Positions 35,456 through 43,292 of a stretch of 64,000 bases of DNA are shown here, one piece after another. Positions within the stretch are counted from its first letter, which is position 1. Every line of letters begins with the position of its first letter. The DNA is taken from NCBI RefSeq assembly GCF_021190955.1, contig NZ_JAIOAO010000002.1:1054001-1118000 (forward strand). Reading direction: 5' to 3'. The notes under the pieces were generated by a model that searched no databases, was not told the DNA's origin, and was given only the letters and a program-made list of their open reading frames with translations. This DNA comes from Parachryseolinea silvisoli (GTDB taxonomy: Bacteria; Bacteroidota; Bacteroidia; Cytophagales; Cyclobacteriaceae). The translations under genes were made by a program, and so were the position numbers.

Positions 35456-37576
35456 ATGAAATATTTCTATCGCACGCTCCTTCTATTTTTCGTAAGTGTT
35501 ACATCGCTAATTCTCCCTTCATGTGGCCCCAATCTTGGCTCGGGCGATAAAATCATTTTACATAACGACACCTCGTTCGGTACCTCCGTGGATCTTGCCC
35601 TCAGCCCGACGGGGAAAGAAGCTGCGCTAGCGAATGAAACAGCTATCCTCGTGTATCAGTTGTCGGATGGTATTGTAGCAGGCTCATTTCCGTATGAATA
35701 TCCGCACCAGGTAGATAAGTTTTCGTATCAGCGGCCCGCCAAAGTAATCCTGTTTGCCAACGATAGTCAAAATGTGCTTGTATTATCCAATTCCGGTGCC
35801 ATTGATGTTCGCGAAAAACGGACCGGCGATGTCATACAGGTAGTGAAGGTGCCGGATAGTAACATTACGGCGATGGAGTTCAGTCGCGATAGACAACAGC
35901 TGCTGCTCGGTACAGGCTGGGGCTCCCTGTATGTTCTGGACGCTAACGATTATACCATTCAAAAGCGCTTTGCGCTCCCGGCGGGCGCATCTGTTGTGAG
36001 CGTCGCCGCGAACAAAAACGTTCTGCTCGCCAGTACCCACGACTCGACCATTCACGTGCTGGATATTCATACCGGCACCGTACAGAAGACGTTGAAGGGC
36101 GCTTCGGCCAACATCTATTCGCTGGACATTTCGCAGGATAACCGCACCGTGGTAGGCGCTATGCCGCGCAACCGCGAGAAGTCTTTGTACGGCGAGGCTG
36201 TCTTTTGGAATCTGGAGACCGGAAATATTATCTACCGCTCGCACGATGATTACACGCAGGTTCTTCGGGCAAAATTTACAGCCAACGACAAACATGTGAT
36301 CGTCGGGTTTAGCGATGGTATTATGATATATAAGCCGGATGGAAGCATAGACCAGCATATCGGCCACTTCGTGGATCCCGAAGTGGTGTTCGATCTCCTA
36401 CCCGATCAGAACACGATTGCCACAATAGAATGCGATTACGGTACCGGAACAGACAACATAAAAAGCATCAACATCGATACCCGTACCATCGAGAACGTCG
36501 TGCAGGAGACACCTTCTGTATTGTGGGGCGCGGAGATGAGTCCTGACAATAAAAAGTTCATGTTTATACAAACCGGGTTTGTAAAGTCTTTCGATCTTGA
36601 AACAGACCAGCTTGAGCAGCCGTGGATGCCAGGGAGTCTGTCGAATGGCCGCTTCTCCTATCATAAAAAATGGATGATGGCCACTGCGCGCAATCCGGCA
36701 GACAATGTAGTCTACCGCTATGTGTTTAGCGTAGCAGATAATACCCGCCTACTCGAAACTGACGCCGCCGACGTCAGTCCTTTGCTGAAATACGCGGTCA
36801 CTGCTGTCTATGATCAAACCCTGGGGGGTCAGTATATCCGCGTATCGAGCATCAAAGAACCATCCACAACGGTTTGGGACAATATGGCCGAACGTTCATC
36901 AACCGGTTATCCAACTTACGAATTCACATCGGTAGATGATATCCTTCTCTACTCGTACGACCGCGGCCAGGACATTACGCTGCAATCGATTATCGATTCC
37001 TCGCGTCATATTACTTTTCCGGCCCAGCCACTGGTGTATACCGACGATGCCGTTATCCTATACCAACACAATCACTACCAGACCGAATATAAAAGCATCG
37101 TCGTCTTCAACCTCAAAACATTCAAGGTAGAGAACGAAATCCCCATCACCAGCGGCCGTCCCGAGAAAGCTGTGCTGGATAGCAAAAATCAACTCTATCT
37201 ATGGAGTGGTACCACCGTAGAAATATATGATCTCAACACGATGATGGCTGTCCGCCAGGTGACGTTTGTTCCGGAGTTTCTCAAGAGTGAGCAGGACTTC
37301 ATGGTATCTCCCAATGGAAAGACCTTCGTGGTTTGCAGCCGCTATGGCGTCATTGAATTCTTCGATGCTCAAACGGGCAAATCCAAAGCAGCACTATTTC
37401 CGAAACATTCTGAAAAGAACGACTATGTGTTGATCAACCGCGAATTTCAATGGACCGCCTCCGACCTGGGCATCCGGTACATGCTGCACATCAAAAACGG
37501 CGATGATATTGTGACACCCGAAGATCTCCAGGGCTATCGAAAGCCAGGTCTTCTCAAATCGCTGCTGGTAGACTAA
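35456..37576 (+). CDS. WD40/beta-propeller-like lipoprotein
   Basis: A 706-residue exported protein with a lipoprotein signal (LILPSC, Cys about residue 23). It contains repeated beta-propeller units resembling WD40 or quinoprotein-type blades, e.g. ITAMEFSRDRQQLLLGTGWG, IYSLDISQDNRTVVGA and VSPNGKTFVVCS. Such proteins are usually binding platforms. The frame starts at 35411, but ATG 35456 begins the signal. It stands alone inside the tRNA-bounded block. Confidence 0.75.
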   Translation: MKYFYRTLLLFFVSVTSLILPSCGPNLGSGDKIILHNDTSFGTSVDLALSPTGKEAALANETAILVYQLSDGIVAGSFPYEYPHQVDKFSYQRPAKVILFANDSQNVLVLSNSGAIDVREKRTGDVIQVVKVPDSNITAMEFSRDRQQLLLGTGWGSLYVLDANDYTIQKRFALPAGASVVSVAANKNVLLASTHDSTIHVLDIHTGTVQKTLKGASANIYSLDISQDNRTVVGAMPRNREKSLYGEAVFWNLETGNIIYRSHDDYTQVLRAKFTANDKHVIVGFSDGIMIYKPDGSIDQHIGHFVDPEVVFDLLPDQNTIATIECDYGTGTDNIKSINIDTRTIENVVQETPSVLWGAEMSPDNKKFMFIQTGFVKSFDLETDQLEQPWMPGSLSNGRFSYHKKWMMATARNPADNVVYRYVFSVADNTRLLETDAADVSPLLKYAVTAVYDQTLGGQYIRVSSIKEPSTTVWDNMAERSSTGYPTYEFTSVDDILLYSYDRGQDITLQSIIDSSRHITFPAQPLVYTDDAVILYQHNHYQTEYKSIVVFNLKTFKVENEIPITSGRPEKAVLDSKNQLYLWSGTTVEIYDLNTMMAVRQVTFVPEFLKSEQDFMVSPNGKTFVVCSRYGVIEFFDAQTGKSKAALFPKHSEKNDYVLINREFQWTASDLGIRYMLHIKNGDDIVTPEDLQGYRKPGLLKSLLVD

Positions 37577-37902
37577 GGAGACATTCGTGACGGGAAAATG
37601 GATAAATATACGCCAGGAACAACTGCCAGTCGATGCAAACTCTTTGATGCAATTTAAGCTACTGATGTATATGGGTAGGACCCGAGGCCGGTTCGGCCCT
37701 TTAATTTAAATCAATACGTAGAACCGTGAAAACGAATCAACAAACGTGAAAGTAATCGATTTGTTTCCTTTTGTAGGGGCAAGCATATTTGCGATATTAC
37801 ACCGTGGAAAGCCGAAAAAGGGAGGTTTTCGAGGTCGGGAGTTTAACACTATTGAAATAATAGAATGTTAGAAATTGGGCAACGTCTCATCTATCAGAGT
37901 TT
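37577..37902. other. Intergenic region with a candidate promoter
   Basis: The only structure seen in these 326 bases is TTTG (37760-37763), 20 bases, then CATATTTG (37784-37791), one base away from the Bacteroidota TAnnTTTG box. It would serve the YwqK-like gene at 37903 with a leader of about 100 bases. Confidence 0.35.
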
Positions 37903-39147
37903 ATGGCAAATATGTCAGGCCTAATCATATGTGCATTGCAGGCTATAATCGTATGGACAAGTCTTTTTTCCTGTAAACAAGCCGAAAGGAATAAGCCGGT
38001 AGCATTAGTGGAATGGAATGCGGGGCAATGCGATCAGACATATGATCCCTACCGGCTCATAAACCGCATCACAGAAAGCAAGGTGGGGGACGGAATAACG
38101 TCCCTGACAGTCAGCTTTCGGGAATCGTGCTGCGCCACCTACGGCTTTAGGCCACAAGTCGATTTTAAGGACAATAAGCTATTTCTATTGTCGTACACAG
38201 GCGAATCACCCGACTCGTGTGCATGCGATTGTTGTTTTTCCATTGAATATAGAATAGTCGGCCTTCCCGCCGCCGGATACGAAACCTACTTCCACGAAAA
38301 GAAAATTGAAATCTCGAACGATCATTACAAGGTTGTTAAGCCGACGAGCGAATTATACAATGGACAGGAAATCAATCGCACCAATCGTTACGGATTCAAA
38401 GAAGGTCGTTGGATGACTTTCTTTAAGGACGGAGGTATTGAGGCAATAGAGATGTACCGTGAACGCGAGCTTTATGAAGAAAAATCTCCCTTATGGCGAA
38501 AGGTTTTTTATTCGTCTGGGCGGCTTTCATACTTTTCCCGGAACGACACAACCGAATCCTGGTTTGCCGATGGCACGTTAAAGAGAAGAATGGCAACGTA
38601 CACGGTTGGAGATACGACGTATCAAAAAGTATTTGCACTTCACGATAATCGACGCCTTTATAAAAGATCCCTGGAAAGAAGTTACCCGTCCCTATCCCGC
38701 AGTGAAAGCAAGCCAAAAAATGAAGAGGAGTCGATTACCCAGGTTTTATATGACGAAGAATATAATACAAATGGACAACTACAACGCCGGGTTACGAAAG
38801 ACACAACCTACACCTGGCATGGCAATGGCCGAATTGCTTCGCTCGAATTTGGCAACGGTAGTATAGACTATGATGAAGGCGGAATTGTGATCGAACGAGC
38901 GTTTTACTGGACTATTGAGGGACCGGTACAATGGCCTGCACTACACCATTCGCTATACGCTGATATTGGTCGTAGCGGAAAAGTATTAAAGGTGCACTAT
39001 GTACGAGAAGAACTGATCCAGGATGGAATAGTGCCGGGCGAACATTACTACTGGACATGGAATAAAGCGGGGAAGCTGATCGAATCGCCGGAGAACTGGG
39101 AGGAGCCGCTACCCTGGAAGGGATTTAATCAGCTTACCATTCCATAA
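37903..39147 (+). CDS. YwqK/MORN-like repeat lipoprotein
   Basis: A 414-residue exported protein with a lipoprotein signal ending LFSC (Cys about residue 24). The central part has repeats of the YwqK/MORN-variant kind, with G.W..F...G.... pattern: FKEGRWMTFFKDGGIEAIEMY, FYSSGRLSYF, SWFADGTLKRRM and YTWHGNGRIASLEFG. YwqK-type proteins were named as putative antitoxins, but these repeats also occur in many surface proteins of unknown role. A Cys-rich N-terminal region (SCCATYGF, CACDCCF) precedes them. No toxin gene is adjacent. Confidence 0.68.
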   Translation: MANMSGLIICALQAIIVWTSLFSCKQAERNKPVALVEWNAGQCDQTYDPYRLINRITESKVGDGITSLTVSFRESCCATYGFRPQVDFKDNKLFLLSYTGESPDSCACDCCFSIEYRIVGLPAAGYETYFHEKKIEISNDHYKVVKPTSELYNGQEINRTNRYGFKEGRWMTFFKDGGIEAIEMYRERELYEEKSPLWRKVFYSSGRLSYFSRNDTTESWFADGTLKRRMATYTVGDTTYQKVFALHDNRRLYKRSLERSYPSLSRSESKPKNEEESITQVLYDEEYNTNGQLQRRVTKDTTYTWHGNGRIASLEFGNGSIDYDEGGIVIERAFYWTIEGPVQWPALHHSLYADIGRSGKVLKVHYVREELIQDGIVPGEHYYWTWNKAGKLIESPENWEEPLPWKGFNQLTIP

Positions 39148-39431
39148 CTTAACCCTCGCTAAAGTCCCTGCGGCTTTGCAGCTTAGCCAAAATTGTATAC
39201 GGTAGTTCTAACTCCTGCCATAGTTAATCCCATGCTCGACACGTCGTTGATCCAAACCAAAAAATAATCAACAATTCGTTAAAACGGGCGCGTTTTACTC
39301 TCCGCCTGGCAGGTACAGAAGCAATATATTGTACTGGATGGGCTGTTTTCAGGTGGCTCGCTGCCGCGATGCACGCGCAAATTGCCGTGGCATGATAATT
39401 TCCGGTTTCAGTAGTGATCAATCATGTGAAA

Positions 39432-39728
39432 ATGAAAATTGAATTCCATACAGAGAAAAGTGCCAATGGAGGCAAGAAATCCGCTGATTCTTATATCTAT
39501 AAGATTGAGTCGGCACTGGAACCGTTCCGCGAGGTTATTACACATCTCGATGCGCATCTTTCAGATGAAGACCCTGCCCATACCGGTGTCAACACTAAAA
39601 AATGCAAACTGGAAATTAGGCTGGAAAATAGAAAACCGATTGCTGTTACTGACCAGTCCGACACCTATGAAAAGGCTATCGATAACGCGCTGATTAAATT
39701 AACGGCATCGCTGAACGATTTTGGATAA
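39432..39728 (+). CDS. HPF/RaiA-like ribosome-associated protein
   Basis: A 98-residue protein with the size and pattern of the short ribosome hibernation factors: an N-terminal strand (MKIEFHTE), a helix (SYIYKIESALEPFREVITHLD), strands with CKLEIRLENRKPIAVTD, and a C-terminal helix YEKAIDNALIKLTASL. Such proteins bind the 30S decoding region in stationary phase. This is a divergent member; homology is inferred from pattern. ATG 39432 was chosen over GTG 39414. It lies 17 bp before the next gene and is probably co-transcribed with it. Confidence 0.7.
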   Translation: MKIEFHTEKSANGGKKSADSYIYKIESALEPFREVITHLDAHLSDEDPAHTGVNTKKCKLEIRLENRKPIAVTDQSDTYEKAIDNALIKLTASLNDFG

Positions 39729-39745
39729 CCCGTTATCGATTCGCT

Positions 39746-40183
39746 ATGAAAAAACAAGATTATCAACATCATGTGCGCTATTATACGCCGCATCACTTCG
39801 TTTTTTATCCACTGAGTTTTTTTGTCTGTCTGACCTGCGGCTGGTTTATTTTTATTGACCCCGAGCATGCGTTGCTATGGTCCGGATTAACGGCAATTTG
39901 CGCGCTGATGATCATGGTAGCATTTATGCTTCGCCAGCATTACGCGCTGACGAACCAGAATCGTATCGTGCGACTGGAACTTCGATTCCGGTATTACCTG
40001 CTTACCCACGAGCGGCTAGAACCATTGGAAGATAGACTTTCGCTAAGCCAGTTGTTTGCACTACGCTTTGCTTCAGATGCCGAACTACCAGCGCTTGTCA
40101 ATCGCGCACTGAGCGAAAATCTCTCCCCAGATGCCATCAAACGGGCTATACAGCATTGGAGACCAGATCATCTGCGTGTATAG
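39746..40183 (+). CDS. DUF6526-like two-helix membrane protein
   Basis: A 145-residue protein starting MKKQDYQHHVRYYTPHHFVF, typical of the DUF6526 group (QNY..H.R..P.YH pattern), with two membrane helices (about residues 20-38 and 44-62) and a cytoplasmic helical C-terminal part. No function is known. It follows the HPF-like gene by 17 bp. Confidence 0.7.
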   Translation: MKKQDYQHHVRYYTPHHFVFYPLSFFVCLTCGWFIFIDPEHALLWSGLTAICALMIMVAFMLRQHYALTNQNRIVRLELRFRYYLLTHERLEPLEDRLSLSQLFALRFASDAELPALVNRALSENLSPDAIKRAIQHWRPDHLRV

Positions 40184-40205
40184 TGTGACAGAAAAACCGG
40201 TTGAT

Positions 40206-40294
40206 CTACTGTGCAGCCAACACCAGCCGCATCGACGCCTTTCCGCTACTGATCACTTCAATGGCGTTGTTCACGTCGGAGAATGCTACATAAA
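40206..40294 (-). pseudogene. C-terminal remnant of a zinc-type alcohol dehydrogenase
   Basis: The minus strand encodes AFSDVNNAIEVISSGKASMR then LVLAAQ and stop, matching the C-terminal end of MDR/alcohol dehydrogenases (pattern: L.dvN.A...l.sGKa..R.VL). Upstream of this segment no dehydrogenase core, zinc ligands or Rossmann motif can be read in any frame. It is best seen as a leftover fragment. Confidence 0.5.
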
Positions 40295-40531
40295 AAATTG
40301 CCTTGATCGAAACAAATTCACTGACAGAATCCCGTATCAAGTCAATTACTGAAACATGCCGATTGAAACTATGTCGCGGGGTTGTAGTCCAGTAAAGCAA
40401 ATTGGGCATTGTTTCATGGCTAAATTCTTCTAATTCATTTCCCGGTAGTAGGGGCCTCAAAAAACTCAAAATGATCGGCAACAAAAAAGCTTCGCCCTAC
40501 AGTCAGGACTTTTAGATTTTTACTCTCAGGC

Positions 40532-41071
40532 TCATAGCTTGCTCCATTCCATTTTTGTTGGTGCTCTATCCAATACAAAATTGGTAATTATACCAGGCGT
40601 TGTTAAAACACGAGCATAGGCCTCCAAAATATCTTTAGGCCCCTGCGCGAGCAACCCGTTTCTAGACGACAATAATTTTACTAAGTCCAATCCTCCGTTA
40701 AAGTAACAACCAAACCGAATCCAGTCCCCGTATTTTTTCCCATGAATTCTGTAGAGTTTGTGAAAAATCACCTCCGGATTTGCAGCGTCACCTTCAAAAT
40801 ACAAACTGGACTGAAGTTGATTAAATTCAGAAAGTAAACAATGCGATTCTTCAAGCGTAATCGATCCGCCCCAATCCATATTGATTTCTGATTTTCGTAA
40901 GTTCTTTGTGGTGATAGTCCAGCTCCGGTTGGCAATGCTGGGACTTCCCGTATCGACACAGACCTCAAAAATTAGCTCTTCACCCTCCCGTCGAAGGGAA
41001 TTTATATACAAGCCTATGTCTCCCTGGATTTCAACGGTTTCGATGAAGTCAATAATTTCTGACGGGATCAT
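40532..41071 (-). CDS. Hypothetical protein, cytoplasmic
   Basis: A 179-residue protein, acidic, without signal peptide or membrane segment. It contains a beta-rich N-terminal half (DIGLYINSLRREGEELIFEV) and a helical C-terminal part. The gene carries no motif I recognise; it resembles single-copy accessory or immunity-like genes only in its context. A start at MIPSEI is the only reasonable ATG. Confidence 0.6.
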   Translation of the reverse strand: MIPSEIIDFIETVEIQGDIGLYINSLRREGEELIFEVCVDTGSPSIANRSWTITTKNLRKSEINMDWGGSITLEESHCLLSEFNQLQSSLYFEGDAANPEVIFHKLYRIHGKKYGDWIRFGCYFNGGLDLVKLLSSRNGLLAQGPKDILEAYARVLTTPGIITNFVLDRAPTKMEWSKL

Positions 41072-41330
41072 TCTGTATTCTGGGTTTCTAAACTAATTAA
41101 TACGTTTTAAATCTTCTTCGCGGGATCGCTGCTAGGGCGGTCAGTTGGAGGCAGTATAAGAACGAGTTTCAAATTTATGCACCCTGAGGACGAATAGCAA
41201 TGAACCTGGGATATCCTGAATAACTAAATCCTTAAGGAGAATGACCTGGACCTGCCGTGAGCAGGGTCGTTGATCAGCGCGGAAAGCTTTACGCAGCAAT
41301 GTGCGCAAATAGGTTGCGGCTGAAGTGATT

Positions 41331-41360
41331 TTTGGCGATGGTGTCAGACTAGTATATTTG
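41331..41360 (+). promoter_or_regulatory. Bacteroidota-type promoter of the macrodomain gene
   Basis: TTTG (41331-41334), 18 bases, then TATATTTG (41353-41360), an exact TAnnTTTG box. The ATG of the macrodomain gene is 28 bases downstream of the box. Confidence 0.6.
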
Positions 41361-41387
41361 CGTACACAGATAAAGCTTTGATCGAAA

Positions 41388-41858
41388 ATGGAAATAAAGT
41401 ACATAACTGGCGATGCGACCGAGCCGATTGGCGATGGTAATAAGATCATTGTACATGTATGCAACGACGTTGGAGGTTGGGGGAAGGGCTTTGTCATGGC
41501 TATTTCAGAGAGATGGAAAGATCCGGAGAACAAGTACCGTGCGTGGGCCAGCAGTAAGGAAAATTTTGAACTGGGAGAAGTCCAGTTTGTGCAGGTAGAA
41601 TCCACGATTTGGGTTGCCAACCTGGTTGGTCAACGCGATGTTAAGCGAGGGAAGGATGGCACGCCGCCTGTCCGGTACGAGGCTATTAGAAGGGGGCTGG
41701 AAAAGGTCAGTGTTTTTGCCAGGCAAATAAATGCCTCTGTGCACATGCCCCGGATAGGCTGTGGGCTGGCCGGAGGAACCTGGGACCAGATAGAGCCTGG
41801 TATTACAGTTGAATTGACCGGTGAAGGCGTGGCGACCATCGTGTACGATTTCAGTTGA
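41388..41858 (+). CDS. Macrodomain (ADP-ribose-binding) protein
   Basis: A 156-residue stand-alone macrodomain of the Poa1p/TARG1-like kind: YITGDATEPIGDGNKIIVHV at the N-terminus, CNDVGGWGKGFVMAIS (the Asn and Gly-rich loop that surrounds ADP-ribose) and MPRIGCGLAGGTWDQIEPGI as the second ligand loop. Family members hydrolyse ADP-ribose 1''-phosphate or remove ADP-ribose from proteins or DNA. An exact TAnnTTTG promoter lies upstream. No DarT-like toxin is encoded next to it, so a DarTG pair is not supported. Confidence 0.88.
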   Translation: MEIKYITGDATEPIGDGNKIIVHVCNDVGGWGKGFVMAISERWKDPENKYRAWASSKENFELGEVQFVQVESTIWVANLVGQRDVKRGKDGTPPVRYEAIRRGLEKVSVFARQINASVHMPRIGCGLAGGTWDQIEPGITVELTGEGVATIVYDFS

Positions 41859-41934
41859 CGGTTTGTTTACTGCTGGTCGCTTGATTCAATGCCATGACTA
41901 CTTCGTATACTTGTGCGACGAACGATACACTGCC

Positions 41935-42267
41935 ATGGACGGATTATACCCGGATCTTGAGGATTATATTTACGAATACTGCGGCGATTTTAAGACTTCT
42001 CACGAGCAGTTGGCCTCGAAGACGCTTATTTACAACCCTGACGCTGAGTCGCTGCGTGCCATGATGTTAAGATATGGGTGGATAAGCAACGACCCCGCTG
42101 TTCTGGAGTTGATCGCAGACGGTTATGAAGCCTTCAAAAGCAGAACAACAACTCCTCTGGATTACCGCTCCTCCCACCCAAAAAAAATCGTCTCATTGGA
42201 TTTTAGTGCAAACAAACAATACCAATCGCTAAGTGACGGAGCTACATTTATCAGCCGCCAGCAGTAA
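41935..42267 (+). CDS. Hypothetical protein downstream of the macrodomain gene
   Basis: A 110-residue acidic, helical protein (MDGLYPDLEDYIYEYCGDF; LRAMMLRYGWISNDPAVLEL; GYEAFKSRTTTPLDY). I do not recognise a function. The frame is open back to a GTG at 41821, which would overlap the macrodomain gene by 38 bases. ATG 41935 avoids the overlap and starts at a compact acidic N-terminus. It is likely co-transcribed with the macrodomain gene. Confidence 0.55.
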   Translation: MDGLYPDLEDYIYEYCGDFKTSHEQLASKTLIYNPDAESLRAMMLRYGWISNDPAVLELIADGYEAFKSRTTTPLDYRSSHPKKIVSLDFSANKQYQSLSDGATFISRQQ

Positions 42268-42414
42268 TCGATTTCTTTTTCATGGATTCTCCAATGGCGG
42301 AGGTCGCGTATTGCGATAGTTCCTGATTTCAGAGAAGAGATATTCAGTTTAGCTAGAAGGAAATCCTCGACTTTTTGATGCAGGAGATTTGGACGTACCT
42401 ACTATTTTCTTGCA

Positions 42415-42876
42415 TTACGTTCCATGTTGCTCAACACGAACAACGATTCCATCTCTGAATTCAACTATTAACACATCGGGATCTATTTTCAGCAACTGCG
42501 GGCGAAAACCCAGGTAATAGCTCCAGTGGTTACCTTGACCTGTATTTCCTTCATCCCCAAGCAAGCGCCGAATTTCGGGCTTCGTCTTGCCTAGCAAGAC
42601 TTCGCTCTCGATTAAATCTTTTGAGAGTTCGAAGCGCTTTTCCTGATCGTTTAGCCACTGTTGGCGGTTGAATTCTCGCGATGGATAATAGCTGATGCTA
42701 AGTATCCAGATTATTCCGATTGAAATGTAGAGTAATGGTGTGAGGAGTATCGTTGCGATCCATGTGATTTGTATTCGGCGGTGATCGACTTCTATAAATC
42801 GCTTGAGGAGCCAGCGCAAAAAGAAATAGACCGGGGTGCCGAGTGCGAGATTGATGAAATAGACTTCGATGCTCAT
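42415..42876 (-). CDS. Two-helix membrane protein with SmpA/BamE-like C-terminal domain
   Basis: A 153-residue protein with two hydrophobic helices (about residues 6-22 and 38-60). The soluble tail has LLGKTKPEIRRLLGDEG then WSYYLGF and VLIVEFRDGIVVRVEQ, a pattern like the small SmpA/BamE fold that often tracks signal anchors in uncharacterised Bacteroidota proteins. Function unknown. It is the last gene before the tRNA on this side. Confidence 0.6.
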   Translation of the reverse strand: MSIEVYFINLALGTPVYFFLRWLLKRFIEVDHRRIQITWIATILLTPLLYISIGIIWILSISYYPSREFNRQQWLNDQEKRFELSKDLIESEVLLGKTKPEIRRLLGDEGNTGQGNHWSYYLGFRPQLLKIDPDVLIVEFRDGIVVRVEQHGT

Positions 42877-42983
42877 TGGAAGCTTCGGGAGTAGCGTATA
42901 GGGGGATTAAACGGGGCGTTGCAGATTCTGTTGCGGGCTTTTTACCACGAGCGCTTTGTGTGGCGGGGGGCGAGGGAACGTGT

Positions 42984-43115
42984 CAGTCTCAACAACTCAA
43001 AGTTCGCTGACGCTCATTTTTTGTTTTATCGGCTGTCCTCATTGAAATGAGGCGCTTACGGCCAGCCGATAAACAAAAACCCCAGCGGAGCTGGGGCTTT
43101 GAGTTGTTGAGGCTG
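42984..43115. repeat. Nested multi-hairpin palindrome next to tRNA-Ser
   Basis: Outer arms 42984-43002 and 43097-43115 pair at 18 of 19 positions, including a perfect 15-bp part (CTCAACAACTCAAAG with its complement). Inside lie TTTATCGGCTG (43025-43035) with CAGCCGATAAA (43063-43073), CCTCATT (43037-43043) with AATGAGG (43046-43052), and CCCCAGC (43080-43086) with GCTGGGG (43090-43096). The tRNA 3' end starts at the next base, so it may act as terminator as well as being a structured repeat. Confidence 0.8.
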
Positions 43116-43200
43116 CAGAGGAGGAGGGATTCGAACCCCCGGACCTGTTACGGTCTCCGGTTTTCAAGACCGGTGCAATAAACCGCTCTACCACTCCTCT
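43116..43200 (-). tRNA. tRNA-Ser (anticodon UGA)
   Basis: Read on the minus strand from 43200. The acceptor stem AGAGGAG pairs with CTCCTCT, the anticodon stem is CCGGT/ACCGG with loop CTTGAAA giving anticodon TGA, the long variable arm (GAGACCGTAACAGGTC) is typical of class II serine tRNAs, and the T-arm has GGTTCGAATCC. The discriminator is G. CCA is not encoded (GCA follows). Length 85. Confidence 0.95.
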
Positions 43201-43225
43201 GTGTACCGGTTTATTTTAAGGATGG

Positions 43226-43256
43226 CAAAGGTAGCAGTTTCTGCCTTTTTGGCAAA
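43226..43256 (-). promoter_or_regulatory. tRNA-Ser promoter
   Basis: On the minus strand TTTG (43256-43253), exactly 19 bases, then TACCTTTG (43233-43226): a perfect match to the Bacteroidota housekeeping promoter TTTG-N19-TAnnTTTG. The tRNA 5' end is 25 bases further. Confidence 0.8.
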
Positions 43257-43292
43257 AAAGCTGCCTTTTTTCTTTTTCTGTACTAAACAGCC

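Noticed and set aside
35783-36367. 194-codon frame antisense to the propeller lipoprotein gene
   Set aside because: No recognisable motif, and opposite a gene with signal peptide and repeats; shadow frame.
40206-40484. Complete 92-residue gene
   Set aside because: Only the C-terminal third resembles a protein family; the upstream part looks non-coding.
41388-42267. DarTG toxin-antitoxin pair
   Set aside because: The macrodomain lacks the DarG C-terminal part and the neighbour is 110 residues without DarT motifs.
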